DNA of 64,000 nucleotides, from positions 1,294,244 to 1,358,243 of the forward strand of contig JAJVDF010000018.1 in the NCBI GenBank assembly GCA_022410635.1. Reading direction: 5' to 3'. The notes beneath the pieces were generated by a model. The model was not told where the DNA came from. It saw nothing but the letters and a program-made list of their open reading frames with translations, and searched no databases. This DNA is from Tretioscincus oriximinensis. Taxonomy: Eukaryota > Chordata > Lepidosauria > Squamata > Gymnophthalmidae. Position 1 is the stretch's first letter, and each line of letters starts with the position of its first letter. Shown here in pieces: positions 23,906-35,989 of the stretch. Made by a program: the position numbers and the translations under genes.

Positions 23906-26104
23906 AGGGTAATTTTGCACAGACTTGTAACCCAAGTCAGTAAACCTTCTGTTCTAAATGCTAGTATGATTTAAGGGAGAACTGATATGATTACTTGTGC
24001 AGAATCATTCATGAATCTGTACTGTAATAAAAAGTCAACATCCCCCCCCAGTGATGTGCTGTTTGTAGTCATTGTTTCTAGGCTGAAGCACCTAGAAAAC
24101 CACCATAAACTTCATAAAGTTTTAAATGCTCTATGATGCTAATGTTGGCTCAAAGGGTCAGTTTCAGGTATGCTGGTTGTCACAGTTGCCATATATGAAT
24201 TCAACAATCCACAGTTTGTTTTCAGTGAGTTCGGTTCCAGTTCCTTGTATTCAGAACTTGTGGTCATGGCGTGTGGGTGGAGCAGGCTTAGCTATGCCTC
24301 AGTCCTTGAACAAGGGAACATCAAGGAGACCAGCTGCATAAGGCAGCTGCAATGAGTATGCAAAGCTAGATTATTATGACATATGAACAGATGGAAGGAC
24401 TTTGAAGAGCTCTGGGTTAGAATTAATCCAGCGGCTTATACAAGGACCACAACCAAAGAAGCAAGACCAGCTGTAACAATCCAACTGACAGCTGTCTGTC
24501 ATATTCTCTTTTACTCATAACCAACAGACAACTGTGGCTGGATTCTTCTGCATGCCTCAAATTAAGGNTAGAATGTCTTTACCCAGAATTTCATATTAAT
24601 CTGTCATTTAAATTTATTCTGGTCTATGTGATTAAACAAAATGTAATATTTACCTTGTTCCCCATCTTTTCCCCCTTTTTTTGATATCTGTGGTGCAACA
24701 AATCAGTTGCTTCATTTTCCATTTGCTCATTTCTTTCAATAATGCATTACAGGTTTCACAGTAAATGGGTAAGATATAGACTGCTTCCAGATGAGGTGAG
24801 GAACAGTCAGATATAAATTAGAAATTGTCATTTCCCCTCGCTACAGACCATCAGACACGGGCATGGTTTTGCCCTGACTGGTTTCAACTGATTAGTGTTC
24901 TGGTGAATTCCTTTGGCATAACTTGAAAAAAGGACTTCTGGGACCTCACTATAGCCCCAACCTCTTTTTATTCTTTTCCATATACACCATGACATGCTTT
25001 TAAGCAGTCCATACAGCACCGCAGACTGATATATTGGCAGTATAGATGGCAGGCAAGTGAGTAGACTCATTTTGTCAGGAACCCAGAACCAGCTCCAGAC
25101 ATTCACTGCGTCTTGGTGGCCACCCAAAATAGCCCCATGCAGAAAATATAGAAGTTGGGAACTTTCATTTCTAGCTTCCATCATCAGGCCTTGATTATCT
25201 ATTTACAATGCAGGTAGCCTTTGATCGAAGTCCTTAATTCAGCCCATATCCTGCACCATGTTGATGTGGCAATGTGATTCTTCTAGCATTTTTAAAACAA
25301 TGACAGTCATCTTATTTAGATACAAGCCAAACCACGTCAATTCATTCCTATGGTTATCATCTCTTTATAATGTCTCGCTCCCTATAAATCAATCAAATGT
25401 CAGTCACTTTGATGTCTGTTTATTTATAAGAGGATTTATGGCAACAAAACAGTGAAGCCACTGCAGTTCAGCTGATAGAAGCAGATAAAAGACAAAACAA
25501 AACGGGGAACAGATTTCTCATTTTAGTGGCTATAAAATGCCTAATAAACTTTCTTAAAGGCAGGGAAGCCTTTCAAAAACAGGACTCTGTCTCATAGAAG
25601 ACTATTCCTTAAAACAAATTAGGTCATTTCTCATTTGCCCACCATTGTTTGCAGCACTTACAAAGCTTAAAAAAAAGAATTGATCTCTGTCCCATGGAGG
25701 TTACAGGTTAAAATTGTAACAGTGGGGGATCAAAAGAGGGAGCTGGCAGCTGGCAAAGGCAGGACCATTTTAAAAGGAATATTTGCGAGCAAATAATTAC
25801 ACCTTATAGTTGAGGAAAATCATTGGAAAAGCTTGGGAATTACAGGATACATGACCTGTACCACCCAAAAGTGGCCTAAAGTAGATGTAGTCAGTAGAAC
25901 AGATTCAAATGGGGATATTATTTTCCATGTAAGTAGGAGATTTTAAAGGAAACATGAGTTGTAACTGGTGGCACAACAATGTGGAAAGCAGAGTGTCACC
26001 AGTTTGATCCTCAGTCTTTACAAAAATAGGCATGGCAAGCTAGTACTGTACCTCTGACAAGAAAAGAGGCCATAGAGGTATCCATCTCTAGTCAACCCAA
26101 CAAC
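23906..26104. other. Non-coding stretch, nothing firm recognised
   Basis: No gene is seen. A 118-codon minus-strand open frame at 24828-25184 shows no family signature, and its length is compatible with chance. Confidence 0.5.
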
Positions 26105-26405
26105 AATGCATAAGAAGAGCCATACCAGATCAGGCCACAGCCTATCTAGTCCAGCATTCTGTGTCACAGAGGCCCACCAGATGCAACTGGGCAGTCTGAA
26201 CAAAAGAAAGCAAAATATGCACCAGTTCATGACTCCCTGCAAATGGTATTTCAGGAGTCCTGTCTGTCGCTCCATTCCGGAGTCAACATCCTGACATCCA
26301 TCCTAGGACCCATTTATACCCTTGGTGTCCATAAACCTGTCTAGTCCTGTCTTGAAGCTATCCAAGCTGTTAGCTACCACTACTTCTTCAGGAAGTAAAA
26401 TAGTG
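26105..26405 (-). mobile_element. CR1-type LINE 3' fragment, minus strand
   Basis: Starts with the reversed 3' terminus (ataagaagagccataccaga tcaggcc). It passes through gaggcccaccagatgcaact and ends in the reversed end of the polymerase frame (tgaagctatccaagctgtta gctaccac), equivalent to the SL.GFK-type C-terminus. Closely related to the copies at 51469 and 58646. Confidence 0.85.
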
Positions 26406-27738
26406 TTAAATGTTACTCATGTTCTTAGAAAAAAGGTTTCAAATGTACTGTAATAATGATGGCAATTCTTCCACATCCAACTTTTTGTACGACGAGTAGC
26501 CNCAATTTGACCTCAGCATTCCCTGTACTGTGAAGCACTGTGAAGCTTGGACTCTTTTAAAACAAATATCAGGCTGTTTTCTTTTCATTTAGACAGAATA
26601 ATGTAGAATAAGCTTTTNTCATGTTCTGGGTCTTTTAGGTTTATTGTCTATTTGCTCTGCACAAATTAATTCAACATGTTTCTGAGCCAAGAGAGGCAAC
26701 TGAGCTTTACCAGAAGTCAATATCCAATTCAGTAGCAGGCTCATTCATCTCCTTTCCCTCTCTTCCACTAATAAAACATATTAAAGTGCAAGGCAAAGAG
26801 ATGGCATAGGGAAAAATTTATCTCTAGTCTCTGGGAGGGAAATATGGAAAACCTTGGGGCAGAAAGCCTTGAAGAAACAATAAGATTGTGTTATCTCCCA
26901 TGGATGCTATTCCCCCATTATACTGAACATTCTTTTCAAATCTTCTTCTGTTACATGAATAAAGGTTTCATAACACGCCTTGACTTCTATAAGGGATTGA
27001 TGGGACGGTTAAAAAAAGAACCAATCTTCCAACATACTTACTGATACTGTTCCCTCTCAGAATGTCAGATATACTCGGGAACATGGAAAGGGGTTGCTGG
27101 ATGCAGACTAACAGCCAATTCTGTGCCCCTGGTCACCTAGCTGACACCCATCCTGCCAGCACAAAGATCTAGTGCCCTCTCCCAGCCCCACTTACCAGTC
27201 ACACTATGAATAAAAGCTTTAATGTTGACTTTAAAGGTTCGCTCACCACCTCAGAGCTGAAACAACATGTAGAGAAATGTTTTTTTCACATCCACCTTGT
27301 GTTGTCAAAGCTTCAAGTACTTTAAAACTTTACAAGGGCAGATGGAAGGTCTAGGTTTGCACCCTTCCCAATCCTCCACCTGAAGCGAAAGTGGCATTGA
27401 CTCCACTCTTGTCTGTACTATAGAATTTTAAGTTTACATATGTTCATTAGGATCTACAGGTGGGATATATATGTAAGTTCATTGTTGGTTTGGTATAAAA
27501 ATCTTAATAAACTTATTATTATAAAAACCCGTAATATATTTAGAATACATTTGTCTAACATTATTTTGCCTAAAAAGGTACCTTTAAAGATGGCTTACAG
27601 ACATCGCATCAATAGCTCATGTTTTAACAATAAACTGGATAAAGAATCTCCGGAGGGAAAAGGCTTCTAATAGAGACAACTTCACATTTTAGCTTTGTTC
27701 GTCCCATGCAGCTGTTAAGCTTCTTCCAAGCCCCCTAA
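26406..27738. other. Non-coding stretch, nothing firm recognised
   Basis: No gene or classified repeat is seen; single Ns at about 26502 and 26618. Confidence 0.5.
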
Positions 27739-27746
27739 GATTAGGA

Positions 27747-28178
27747 CAGTGATGGTGAACCATTTGAACTCAATGTGTCAAAATTTGTAAAAAACAAACA
27801 AACAAAAACCCTAACTTAACTTGGGTGCCATGTCACCTCAAGAAACACCCATAATATCTGTAGCAAAAGTCTAGTAAAAAAAAGTTATATTTTTGATGTA
27901 TTTATTAAAGAAGCAAAATGAAACAATTCTTTACATTAGTGACTTTTTGTTACTGAGTTTCATTTGCCAAATCTTCAGTTGAAGGTTGGTATTTCGTACA
28001 CTTCAAGCCCAGGCAAGCGCTACGAACTTCATCTGTCAATTAGTTTCTTTTATTGGTTTTATTGCACTGATTTAAAAAAATAATAAAAAAAAATAATTCT
28101 TAAATTTTAATTTAATCTGGGTGACATTTTCACCTAAAATGTCTTGGTGTATCACACATGTCATATGTTAGGCATACT
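27747..28178 (-). mobile_element. hAT-like element with transposase-frame remnant
   Basis: The left end is cagtgatggtgaaccattt and the right end gtcatatgttaggcatact, the decayed inverse of cagtgatggcgaacctatg-type ends. The flanks gattagga (27739-27746) and gattacga (28179-28186) match at 7 of 8 bases, as expected for an old hAT insertion. On the minus strand about 28 codons remain open near 27950-28040, reading LTDEVRSACLGLKCTKYQPS then TEDLANET. I believe this is a piece of a hAT transposase-derived frame, from memory. Confidence 0.6.
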
Positions 28179-28379
28179 GATTACGATGTTAAGCAGGATC
28201 TTAACTAGGGTCAAAACCTTGTTAATTCTCATGTAATCAGCTCACACAGCCAAGAAATGTGGAATATTAGCAAACTTCACTGCAAAAGGCCTTTAAACTA
28301 ATTTTTTTAAATCCTGGAATGTGAAATGTATATTGTGATGAGCAGCCGAGGGAATCCAAGCCCTAACAAGGGAAAAGGT

Positions 28380-28730
28380 GGGGTAAAAGGCAGGGGATCT
28401 CCATAGATCTCCTACTGCTGTGGACCCCAGCCTTTGAGGGTTCTTTTGCCTTTCTTAGAAGACCCCAAAGATCAGACCTCCGCTGTTCAGTTGCAGCTCC
28501 GACTGGAGCGCACAGCAAAATCGTAGTCAATGTGCACTTAATGCAAATTGTGTTAAGCTGCACTTGCAATGGTTTTCTGAGTGAACACTCAGAAAATGCA
28601 TTGCTCTGTGGACTGAACATGGTGAATATGTTTTTCACTTGGATTATATAGAAAACGCATGCACCCAGCTCAGAGCCAAATAGCCTTGGGTCCCATTTTT
28701 TCCCCTAGGCGGGACGCAGCCAAACTATGT
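28380..28730 (-). repeat. Unclassified dispersed repeat B, copy 2
   Basis: Inverse copy of the repeat at 15720-16110, sharing the ctcagaaaacca, tgcagctta and ggggtcttct blocks in the same order when read on the minus strand. No intact reading frame. Confidence 0.6.
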
Positions 28731-28916
28731 GCTGCTGCACCTTTAAATCATGTTTTAAACCCAGTCTGGATGCAACTGTAGATGCAAATACCTACCTGTG
28801 GTTATGACCTTCCTAGAGTGCAGAAGGGTGGCGCCCTGAAATGGGCTACATAGAATGGTAGACTGTTCCACAGATAAGTGCAGAAAACCTTTAGGACAAA
28901 ATACTATCGTAAAGCC

Positions 28917-29046
28917 ACGGTCACACTCGTGCATTCAAACCATTTTCAGTCCAGAATAATAAGACTGAAAACTAGAAAAACTGCTTTCCCCTCTAGTTTT
29001 TAGTCAACTTCTTCAGGATTAAAGGTGGTTTAAAAACACNCGTGGT
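28917..29046. repeat. Foldback repeat, family A
   Basis: The left arm ggtcacactcgtgcattcaa accattttcagtcc is followed by gaaaactag. The right side ctagtttttagtcaacttct tcaggattaaaggtggttta aaaacac.cgtggtctc is its decayed inverse. It looks like a MITE of about 130 bp; no target duplication could be fixed. Confidence 0.6.
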
Positions 29047-32000
29047 CTCAAGAACCCCCTTTGAAAGAAGTCACAGAACAAACAGTTTTTGAGTCTGTCA
29101 TCTAAAGCATAATGAAGTATTAACAAATGTCTCAGGGAAATGTGTTTGCCAAACAGGATGCCACTGTGGAAAAGGTCCTGTCCCTATTTAGAACGGATCT
29201 ATTAAGTATGTTCATGGAGAAGGAAGAGATCATTCAGATGTCAGAATAGTTGTGATAATACTATATTACTGTATGATCACAGAATTTCAGGTCAAGCTCC
29301 TTATACTAATGCTACTCTGCTTGACATATGAATCACTTTGCTGTCTCATCTCTTTTTACAATAAAATCCAGATCTCATGACTCTCCCATCTGTTCCTCAT
29401 AAAATTTCAATGCATTTTCTTAACAGGATTTTGCCTGCTCCAGAGCCTCAGCTTTAGAGGCCTGGAATGTATCATCCAAACATTTTTTTAAAAAATGCAT
29501 GGGCGAGTGGGAGGGGGGGGAGAATGTAAGGGAATGCAGTGACCTAATTTACACCTTATTCTAGAACTTCCCCAAGGATTATGTTACTCCTTTTTTATTT
29601 GTATGCTTACAGTATGGTTTAGATTTAAATGCCACACTCTGATCAGTTTTACTCAAATGAAAAAGTTGTCCGTGCTACACTCTGTACTTTAAAGGCCCAA
29701 CATATATGTAGAATATCCAGAAAGAAATAAAACCAAGACAGCAGGGCTACATCTTTAATGGATATAGCAAAGAGGAAATGTCAACAGATGCTATATAAGC
29801 TATATTAACTGAAGTTTCATCTTAAAGTGCAGCAGTGCTGTTCTGATTTTTCTGGTAAGCCTTATGCAGTGTATATGTGGTCAGCATAGAGATTGAAATG
29901 TTGGGAGGGCTGTGTATGCAGAGTGGTCTTCAAGTTCCTGGATGACTCCCAACGTTTCCTTTTCTAAANTGATATTAAACAAACCTGATATTAACAAAAT
30001 GGTTGATGTCTGGTTCACCTCAGACACTTCAAAGAAATATTTGATGCTATCTCAGGAGTGGAGAATATCTACATACCTTCACCTTTCCCCACTCTCTTTT
30101 TGAACTCTGATTGGTTCAAAAAGAGAGCTTCCTTCACACTATCAAGGGCTCTAGAAGTGGAGTCTGTTCAGTACAACACCATTATAAAGCAGACAAAGAC
30201 ACCTTTTCTCTGTGTGTCTACATGATGGCATGAAAGCAGTGGGCACCTGCAGAGTTCTTTATCCCACATGCATTTATAAACTCATAGTGCTCTTCTCAGG
30301 TTGCTCAACAATAGAAGAAATCTCAGGTGTTTAGGTACCGTATTCCTAGGGGCTCTCCATGGAACTTGCCACCATAGGTGAGGATACTTCATCACGAGAA
30401 AAAAAAATGCTACACATAACTCTTACCTTCTTCTTTAGTTCTACTTCTCTTCTGTATGAGGAAGAAATACACAATAACTAAAAAATGCACATGTAGTGAA
30501 CTAACCTATTTTCACACAAGAACAATGACCAACCAGTCTTCATTTGAAACTCTGTGTGCACTACAGCACAAAAGCAAAACAAATGTATTTCCCAAACTCT
30601 TGTTCCAAGATGCTTCTTAGATAAGATTCAGTCAGAAATGGCCATGAAGACTGACATGAGGAAACTGAAACAAAAAGTTGCTAGTATGCAGTATCAATGC
30701 TGGGGGTGGGATCCCGGAAATCACACGCATGTATACGACTTCTGTCAGAAGTTCCTGTGATGTCACTTCCAGGCCTGCCTCGGAAATGATGTCATTTGTG
30801 ATACCATTAATGGAAGCAGAGACCAGAAGTTACATCATGAATAATGTCACTTCCAGTTCCTACCTCAAAAAAATCAGAAAATTCTGGTGGAAGATGGAAT
30901 TTTCTGACGAAGTATATGTGTTTATGCATTCTTTTTAATGGGCTTAAAATACATAAAAAGGAATTAGACCTGGTATTTTTGCGTACAAAGTAAATTACTG
31001 TCTTTCCCTTAATAGCAAGAAGAGTTGCAGTGATTGATCTGGTGTTCTGGCTATAAAACCTATTATCATCTAAACTAACAAATACCTGCCAATCAGTATG
31101 AGATTGTTGTAACAAATCTGGGACTCTTTTCATGGTATACTAGCATGAATTAATATGGCAGATGCTTTTTAATATTTAACTGATAGCTCCTCCGGTATAG
31201 CTATTAAAAGAATTCATTTATGGTTTTAACAACATTCTGGAAACATGCGAGCTTAATAATTTACTGCTGGTACTACTTAATTTTGAAGCAAACACAGTGA
31301 AACAGATAAAGAAGTAATACAGAATGAAGATTTCTCTGAAGGTGAATTATAAGATTTAGTGGTCTGAAATTAAATGAAATTCTACAAGTCAATAGTTATA
31401 TGTCTGGATGATTCTGCAGTGGTGAGTTATGGGATAAACAGATGTGACTGCGCAAAATGGAGTTCTTCAGGCTCCCAACACTGTATATGTCAGGTGACAA
31501 CTTTATATAGTTTCTGGTTCCTGGTTAAATCGTATCTCTTCACCCAAGTTTTGATTAGAGTTTAGTGTTCCCATATAAAAAACAAGTTAGAGCTTTGCAC
31601 TATAAAAGAGAGGACTTTTTACCAGGTGCAACTTCTAATGCCTGCTGCCCGGGGGGAGGGTGTGCTGCCGAGGGGGAGAGGGCAGAGCTCTTATCGTGGT
31701 TTTTATGTGAGAACCCTATGATAGGTTCCTCTGCATATAGTTCTGCAACAGTGGCAGAGGGAGGAAGACAGGTTTGATGGGCTATATTTTAAATATATGC
31801 TTTATCATATTCTGAGCCATTTTGTTTGCTGGTGNATGAGAAGAATCACAATAATCCCTCTTCTAAAATCCTATTGGATAGTTTGCTGTCAATATCAGAT
31901 TTCTTCACCTTTCTCACAAACAGTTTCTTGCCAAAACTCTCCATATAGCACAGCCTTTTTGCCATAACCTATATAGTAGTTTGACAGTTAATTTTCCCGG

Positions 32001-35000
32001 TGATCTAATAATTTGTATAATCAGCTTTAAAACACGCAATTGCCAGTTTATATAACAAGCTGGGGAGGAAAACGCATCATAAATTCAACTTTCAAGCATA
32101 TTTTTTTACCCCATCTTACACAGCCTTAGAGTATGTAATTGAAGTACACGTCAGAAACCTAAGGTCATAAAACTATGTTGACATTTTGAGTATTTAATTT
32201 ATTTTCAGCCATCATCCTCAAGTATAGAATTTCTACAATACATGCAATGTTTCTCCATTTTCCCCTTCAATGCGCTCCACATAGTCCTTTTGCTTTATGG
32301 TACATGTGTACCATTCTAGAAAGCAAGAGGGTGTTTTAGTATAATAAGTCCTTGCACCACCTGATGGCACTATTCCTTGAAGACCTCATGCAAGTGCAAA
32401 TTATGGTAGGAATTTGCATTCCACAAAAGTCATGTTACAGAAGGAAAAGCTGTGTTCTGGTTTCTGTGTATGAGGAAGACCACCTTTTAGAAAAGCACAG
32501 AAATGAAAATACATTCAGCACCATTTATCTAAAATTTTCTCAAGAGTTCTATTGAACAATAATTGAAAATCTTTGCCATCCCTGGAGAATATCCCTAAAG
32601 GTATTCTGCTGCTACTGAGAACCTATCATATGATGGCCACTTATTTTCAGAAAGTCCCAAACATCAGAATTATACAATATTAAATTACAATCCATAGGAA
32701 ATCAGTTAGGTATAACTATTTCATAAAACACATTGTGTAATTTTTTCACTGCAAAGGGAAACATTTCCTTCTTTGCAATGTAGCAGCAATTAGAGTTCAA
32801 TACCTCGATAGTTTCAGGAATTTTCCAATCCTAGCATACAAGATGCTACCCTATATACACATGTAACTTAGGTAAGGTTGTTTCTTACAATCGTGTGCCT
32901 GTTTGTGACTTATATATGAGTGGTATTAAATGTGAAATTAGAGATGCCAGAATCTCCTGTAAATGAATACCAGAAATTCCTGGTTTCCTGCAGTTTCCTC
33001 TGTCATTGATCCAGCCACACAAAAAGAATGTTACAGCTATATGACATAAAGCCATGGTATTGCGGCTTTTTAAAACTAAAATTCTACTTTGAAAAATACA
33101 AGCTCCGAATATTGTTGAGCATTTAGTGCAATGACAACTTTATTTGGATCCAGTTTTAAGTACTTTGGAAAGTACATAATTTGATTTCTGAAATTTGCCA
33201 CCTCAGGCGCATTTATGGGCATTAACACAGATGATTTTTGTAAAGGATTAGACAGATTCATGAGAGAATAGACTTAGAACATTTTCTATGTTCTGAAACA
33301 ACGTACATCTGAGAACCAGATGCTGAGAAGAAACAATACCTTCTCTTTTAAGTCCTGTGGCTCTTTGCCTGGTGACAGGACAAGCAGATGCAACAAGATC
33401 TGTCAGACAGCTTTTTTTCATTTTAGGATGAGAGTGCCTGGTGATTAATTGGGTTAGCATGCCTTCCCAGTTATGAATGGACAAGTTCATGTAGAGCAGA
33501 GAATGAAAGAAATGTAGTCAGTGGTATATGGTGTGTAGATGGTTTGTTTCAACTGTAGTTTAATGACTCACCAGGAATGGCTTCTGGGACAGAACAGCAT
33601 AGGGGAAATAGGTTAAGTATACTCTGGAGTTCTCAGTTCTGTCTGTCCATTATCAGTACAACCCAGGAGCATAGTTGTAATCCATCAATAGCAGCAAATG
33701 ATTATGGATTTTCTATATACTCTTGCATAAACGTATGTTAAATAAACAAGACTTGTCCAGCACAATTTACTGCTTGAAGGAAAGCAGCAAAAACCTAATG
33801 ATTGAAAAGGTGGTAGCTGTTTATACACACATACCTATATAGATACTGTATAGAATCACTGGCTGCAGTGCTGATTCCCAGGAATCAAACTCAAGTATCA
33901 AGAGCTAGAAGATTTCCATGTCTGTATGCAGAGCATTTGAGGAATTGCCGTTAAAAAAGGTATAGAAGACCTACATGGTCCAAATGACCTCCCCACAGGA
34001 GAAGTAAGTAATGTTTGAGCCCAAGTAAAATCATAAAAGAAGGGCACTCATTATGTGGTGAAATGTTTAGATGTTAATTTCTCAGTGGAGTATACTAGAG
34101 AATGGTTGTATGGATGACCAGACACGTTTCAATCTCTTGGTCTTCCCTTAGTGTTCAATTTCTGTGACAACCCTAATAAGCAACAGGCTTCGAACTAAAA
34201 CAGTTTTAAAGTAACAAAGTTAAAGTAGCCTGAAAATGCTTTTTACAGTCTCCAAAGCTTACAGAGCTCAAAATACAATTCAAAATTTTGTTCCCCTTCT
34301 GGTAACTGATTGCACAATATAGAGCAATATAGGATGCCCACAACAACACTCTATACCACTACAGTGGTAGGTCTCATCTATCAACATGCTATCTGGCTGA
34401 CCCATGTGGGCCATGTGAAGAATACACACTCTTCCCTCTCTTTATATATTGGCGAATTACAAAAAGATGCTCCCAAAACATTGATATCTAGCTTTTGGAG
34501 TCTCCATCAGTACCAGCTCTTTTCATTCATTTTCTCCACTCAAGAGATCCAGCTAAAGCTGCTCAAAAGATTCAGCTGAAGCACTCACTAATGGTTAAGC
34601 ATCTGATTTGTTTCACTGTCAAGAACCCTTTATTACAGAATACTTTTCTAGGAGACTTGAATATTACCAACAGGTTCTTGACATTATGGAGATTGTTATG
34701 GAAACATTCTTTCAACAAGCCTTCTGAGAGGGAAGCAAATCACTATCTGTAGAAAAGGAAACACAATATTAATTCAAAAAAGGCTTTTAAAAAGATTCAG
34801 AATTCACATTCAGATTTCCAATGCTGCACATACTTTTTTAGCATAATTGATACTAAAGATAAGCAAATGTTTTGTTTCTGCAACATTATGGTTTTTCTTC
34901 TGAGCCCTTTTCTTTGGAGGCTGTTTCATGGCCTCCTAAAGTCTAAATAAAGCAGAAACAGGTGGTTGTACAGCTGCTTCATTGTTGCTTGTTAGTTCTT

Positions 35001-35279
35001 ACTGCAGTTTCTCTCTATTGATTCAAAATGTTAATGTACAGAGGTCCTACTACACTTGGAATGGGGGGAAAACCTCAAAGAAAAACACTGCACCATTATG
35101 TGCCAGTTTTGAATTCATTGTCTGTTCTCTAGTTGCACATGATCTCTGGCAGCATCCACCTGGCTTCCTAAAATGTTCCCCATCTAGTCGTAGAGCAAGA
35201 TACTCTTGCACCTGGACACTCTCGGATGGTGCAGATTCATGTGCATTTACTCACAATCATCCCCTGAAATAGGAGCCAA
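29047..35279. other. Non-coding stretch with few recognisable repeats
   Basis: No gene is seen. A perfect 14-bp-stem hairpin lies at 30092-30127. At 30740-30860 the motif gatgtcacttcc recurs with inverted partners, resembling the minisatellite at 44310-44430. A small G-rich patch lies at 31640-31685. Confidence 0.5.
30092..30127. repeat. Perfect short hairpin
   Basis: ctctctttttgaac and gttcaaaaagagag are exact inverse complements (14 bp) around an 8-nt spacer. It is not followed by any gene context and I assign no function. Confidence 0.9.
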
Positions 35280-35490
35280 CTTACAAGAACATTAAAAAAA
35301 CCTTCAAAATTGGGCCAGAGCCCATAAAGTGTAGCATTCTGTCTCACACATGGGCCCCACCAATTGCACCTGGTATTTCAGGAATACTGCCTGTTGCTCC
35401 ATCCTGGAGTCAGTATAAAGAGATCCATCCTACTACCTATTTATACCTTTGATTTCCATGAATTTGTCTAATCCTATCTATTCTATGGAC
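35280..35490 (-). mobile_element. CR1-type LINE 3' fragment, minus strand
   Basis: ttgggccagagcccataaag, gcattctgtctcacac and tgttgctccatcctggagtc match the CR1 3' UTR seen at 51469 and 58646 but are more diverged and carry a deletion in the middle. Confidence 0.7.
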
Positions 35491-35774
35491 CAAGGTGAAA
35501 ACCACACCTTTCTGAAAAACCTGCAGCTAAGGGACTTTCATAACTCCTTTCTTGTCTTTTGGATCTTCCTCAAATCCTCTAAGGATACATGTGACCCTCA
35601 GCTAAACCTCCCCCAAAGGTCAGTACAGATTTGCAAAGGCAAAGATGATGAGCTCTTTCTAGAATTTTAAACTGCCCATTGTTGACCTTTTCTTGTTGGA
35701 CTTCTGTTGTGACCTTCAAAGGGGCTGTTATGTGGTCTGGAGAACACTGTCACTCTAGCCCAAAGCAACCTATA

Positions 35775-35930
35775 AGAACATGAGAGTCCTGCTAAATTGG
35801 GCCACAACCCATAACTATTGATACACTTGGTTTCCATGAATTTGTCTAATCCTACCTTAAAGCCATCCGGGCTGCTACCTATCACCACCTTGTTCCATCT
35901 GCAGTTCCAGCCTTGGGATGGATCACTTGT
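35775..35930 (-). mobile_element. CR1-type LINE polymerase end, minus strand
   Basis: The minus-strand translation retains KVVIGSSPDGFKVGLDKFME, the C-terminal end of CR1-clade polymerases (SL.GFK.GLDKFME). The 3' UTR is mostly deleted. It lies only about 290 bp from another CR1 piece, and both contain the tttccatgaatttgtctaat segment, so they are separate copies. Confidence 0.75.
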
Positions 35931-35989
35931 TTCAGATCCACAATTACAGATCTGCACCAACCTGCAGACACCACTGTTTTCATCTCATT

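Noticed and set aside
24828..25184. 118-codon minus-strand frame
   Set aside because: No recognisable family, no splice or codon evidence; kept only as a note in the stretch description.
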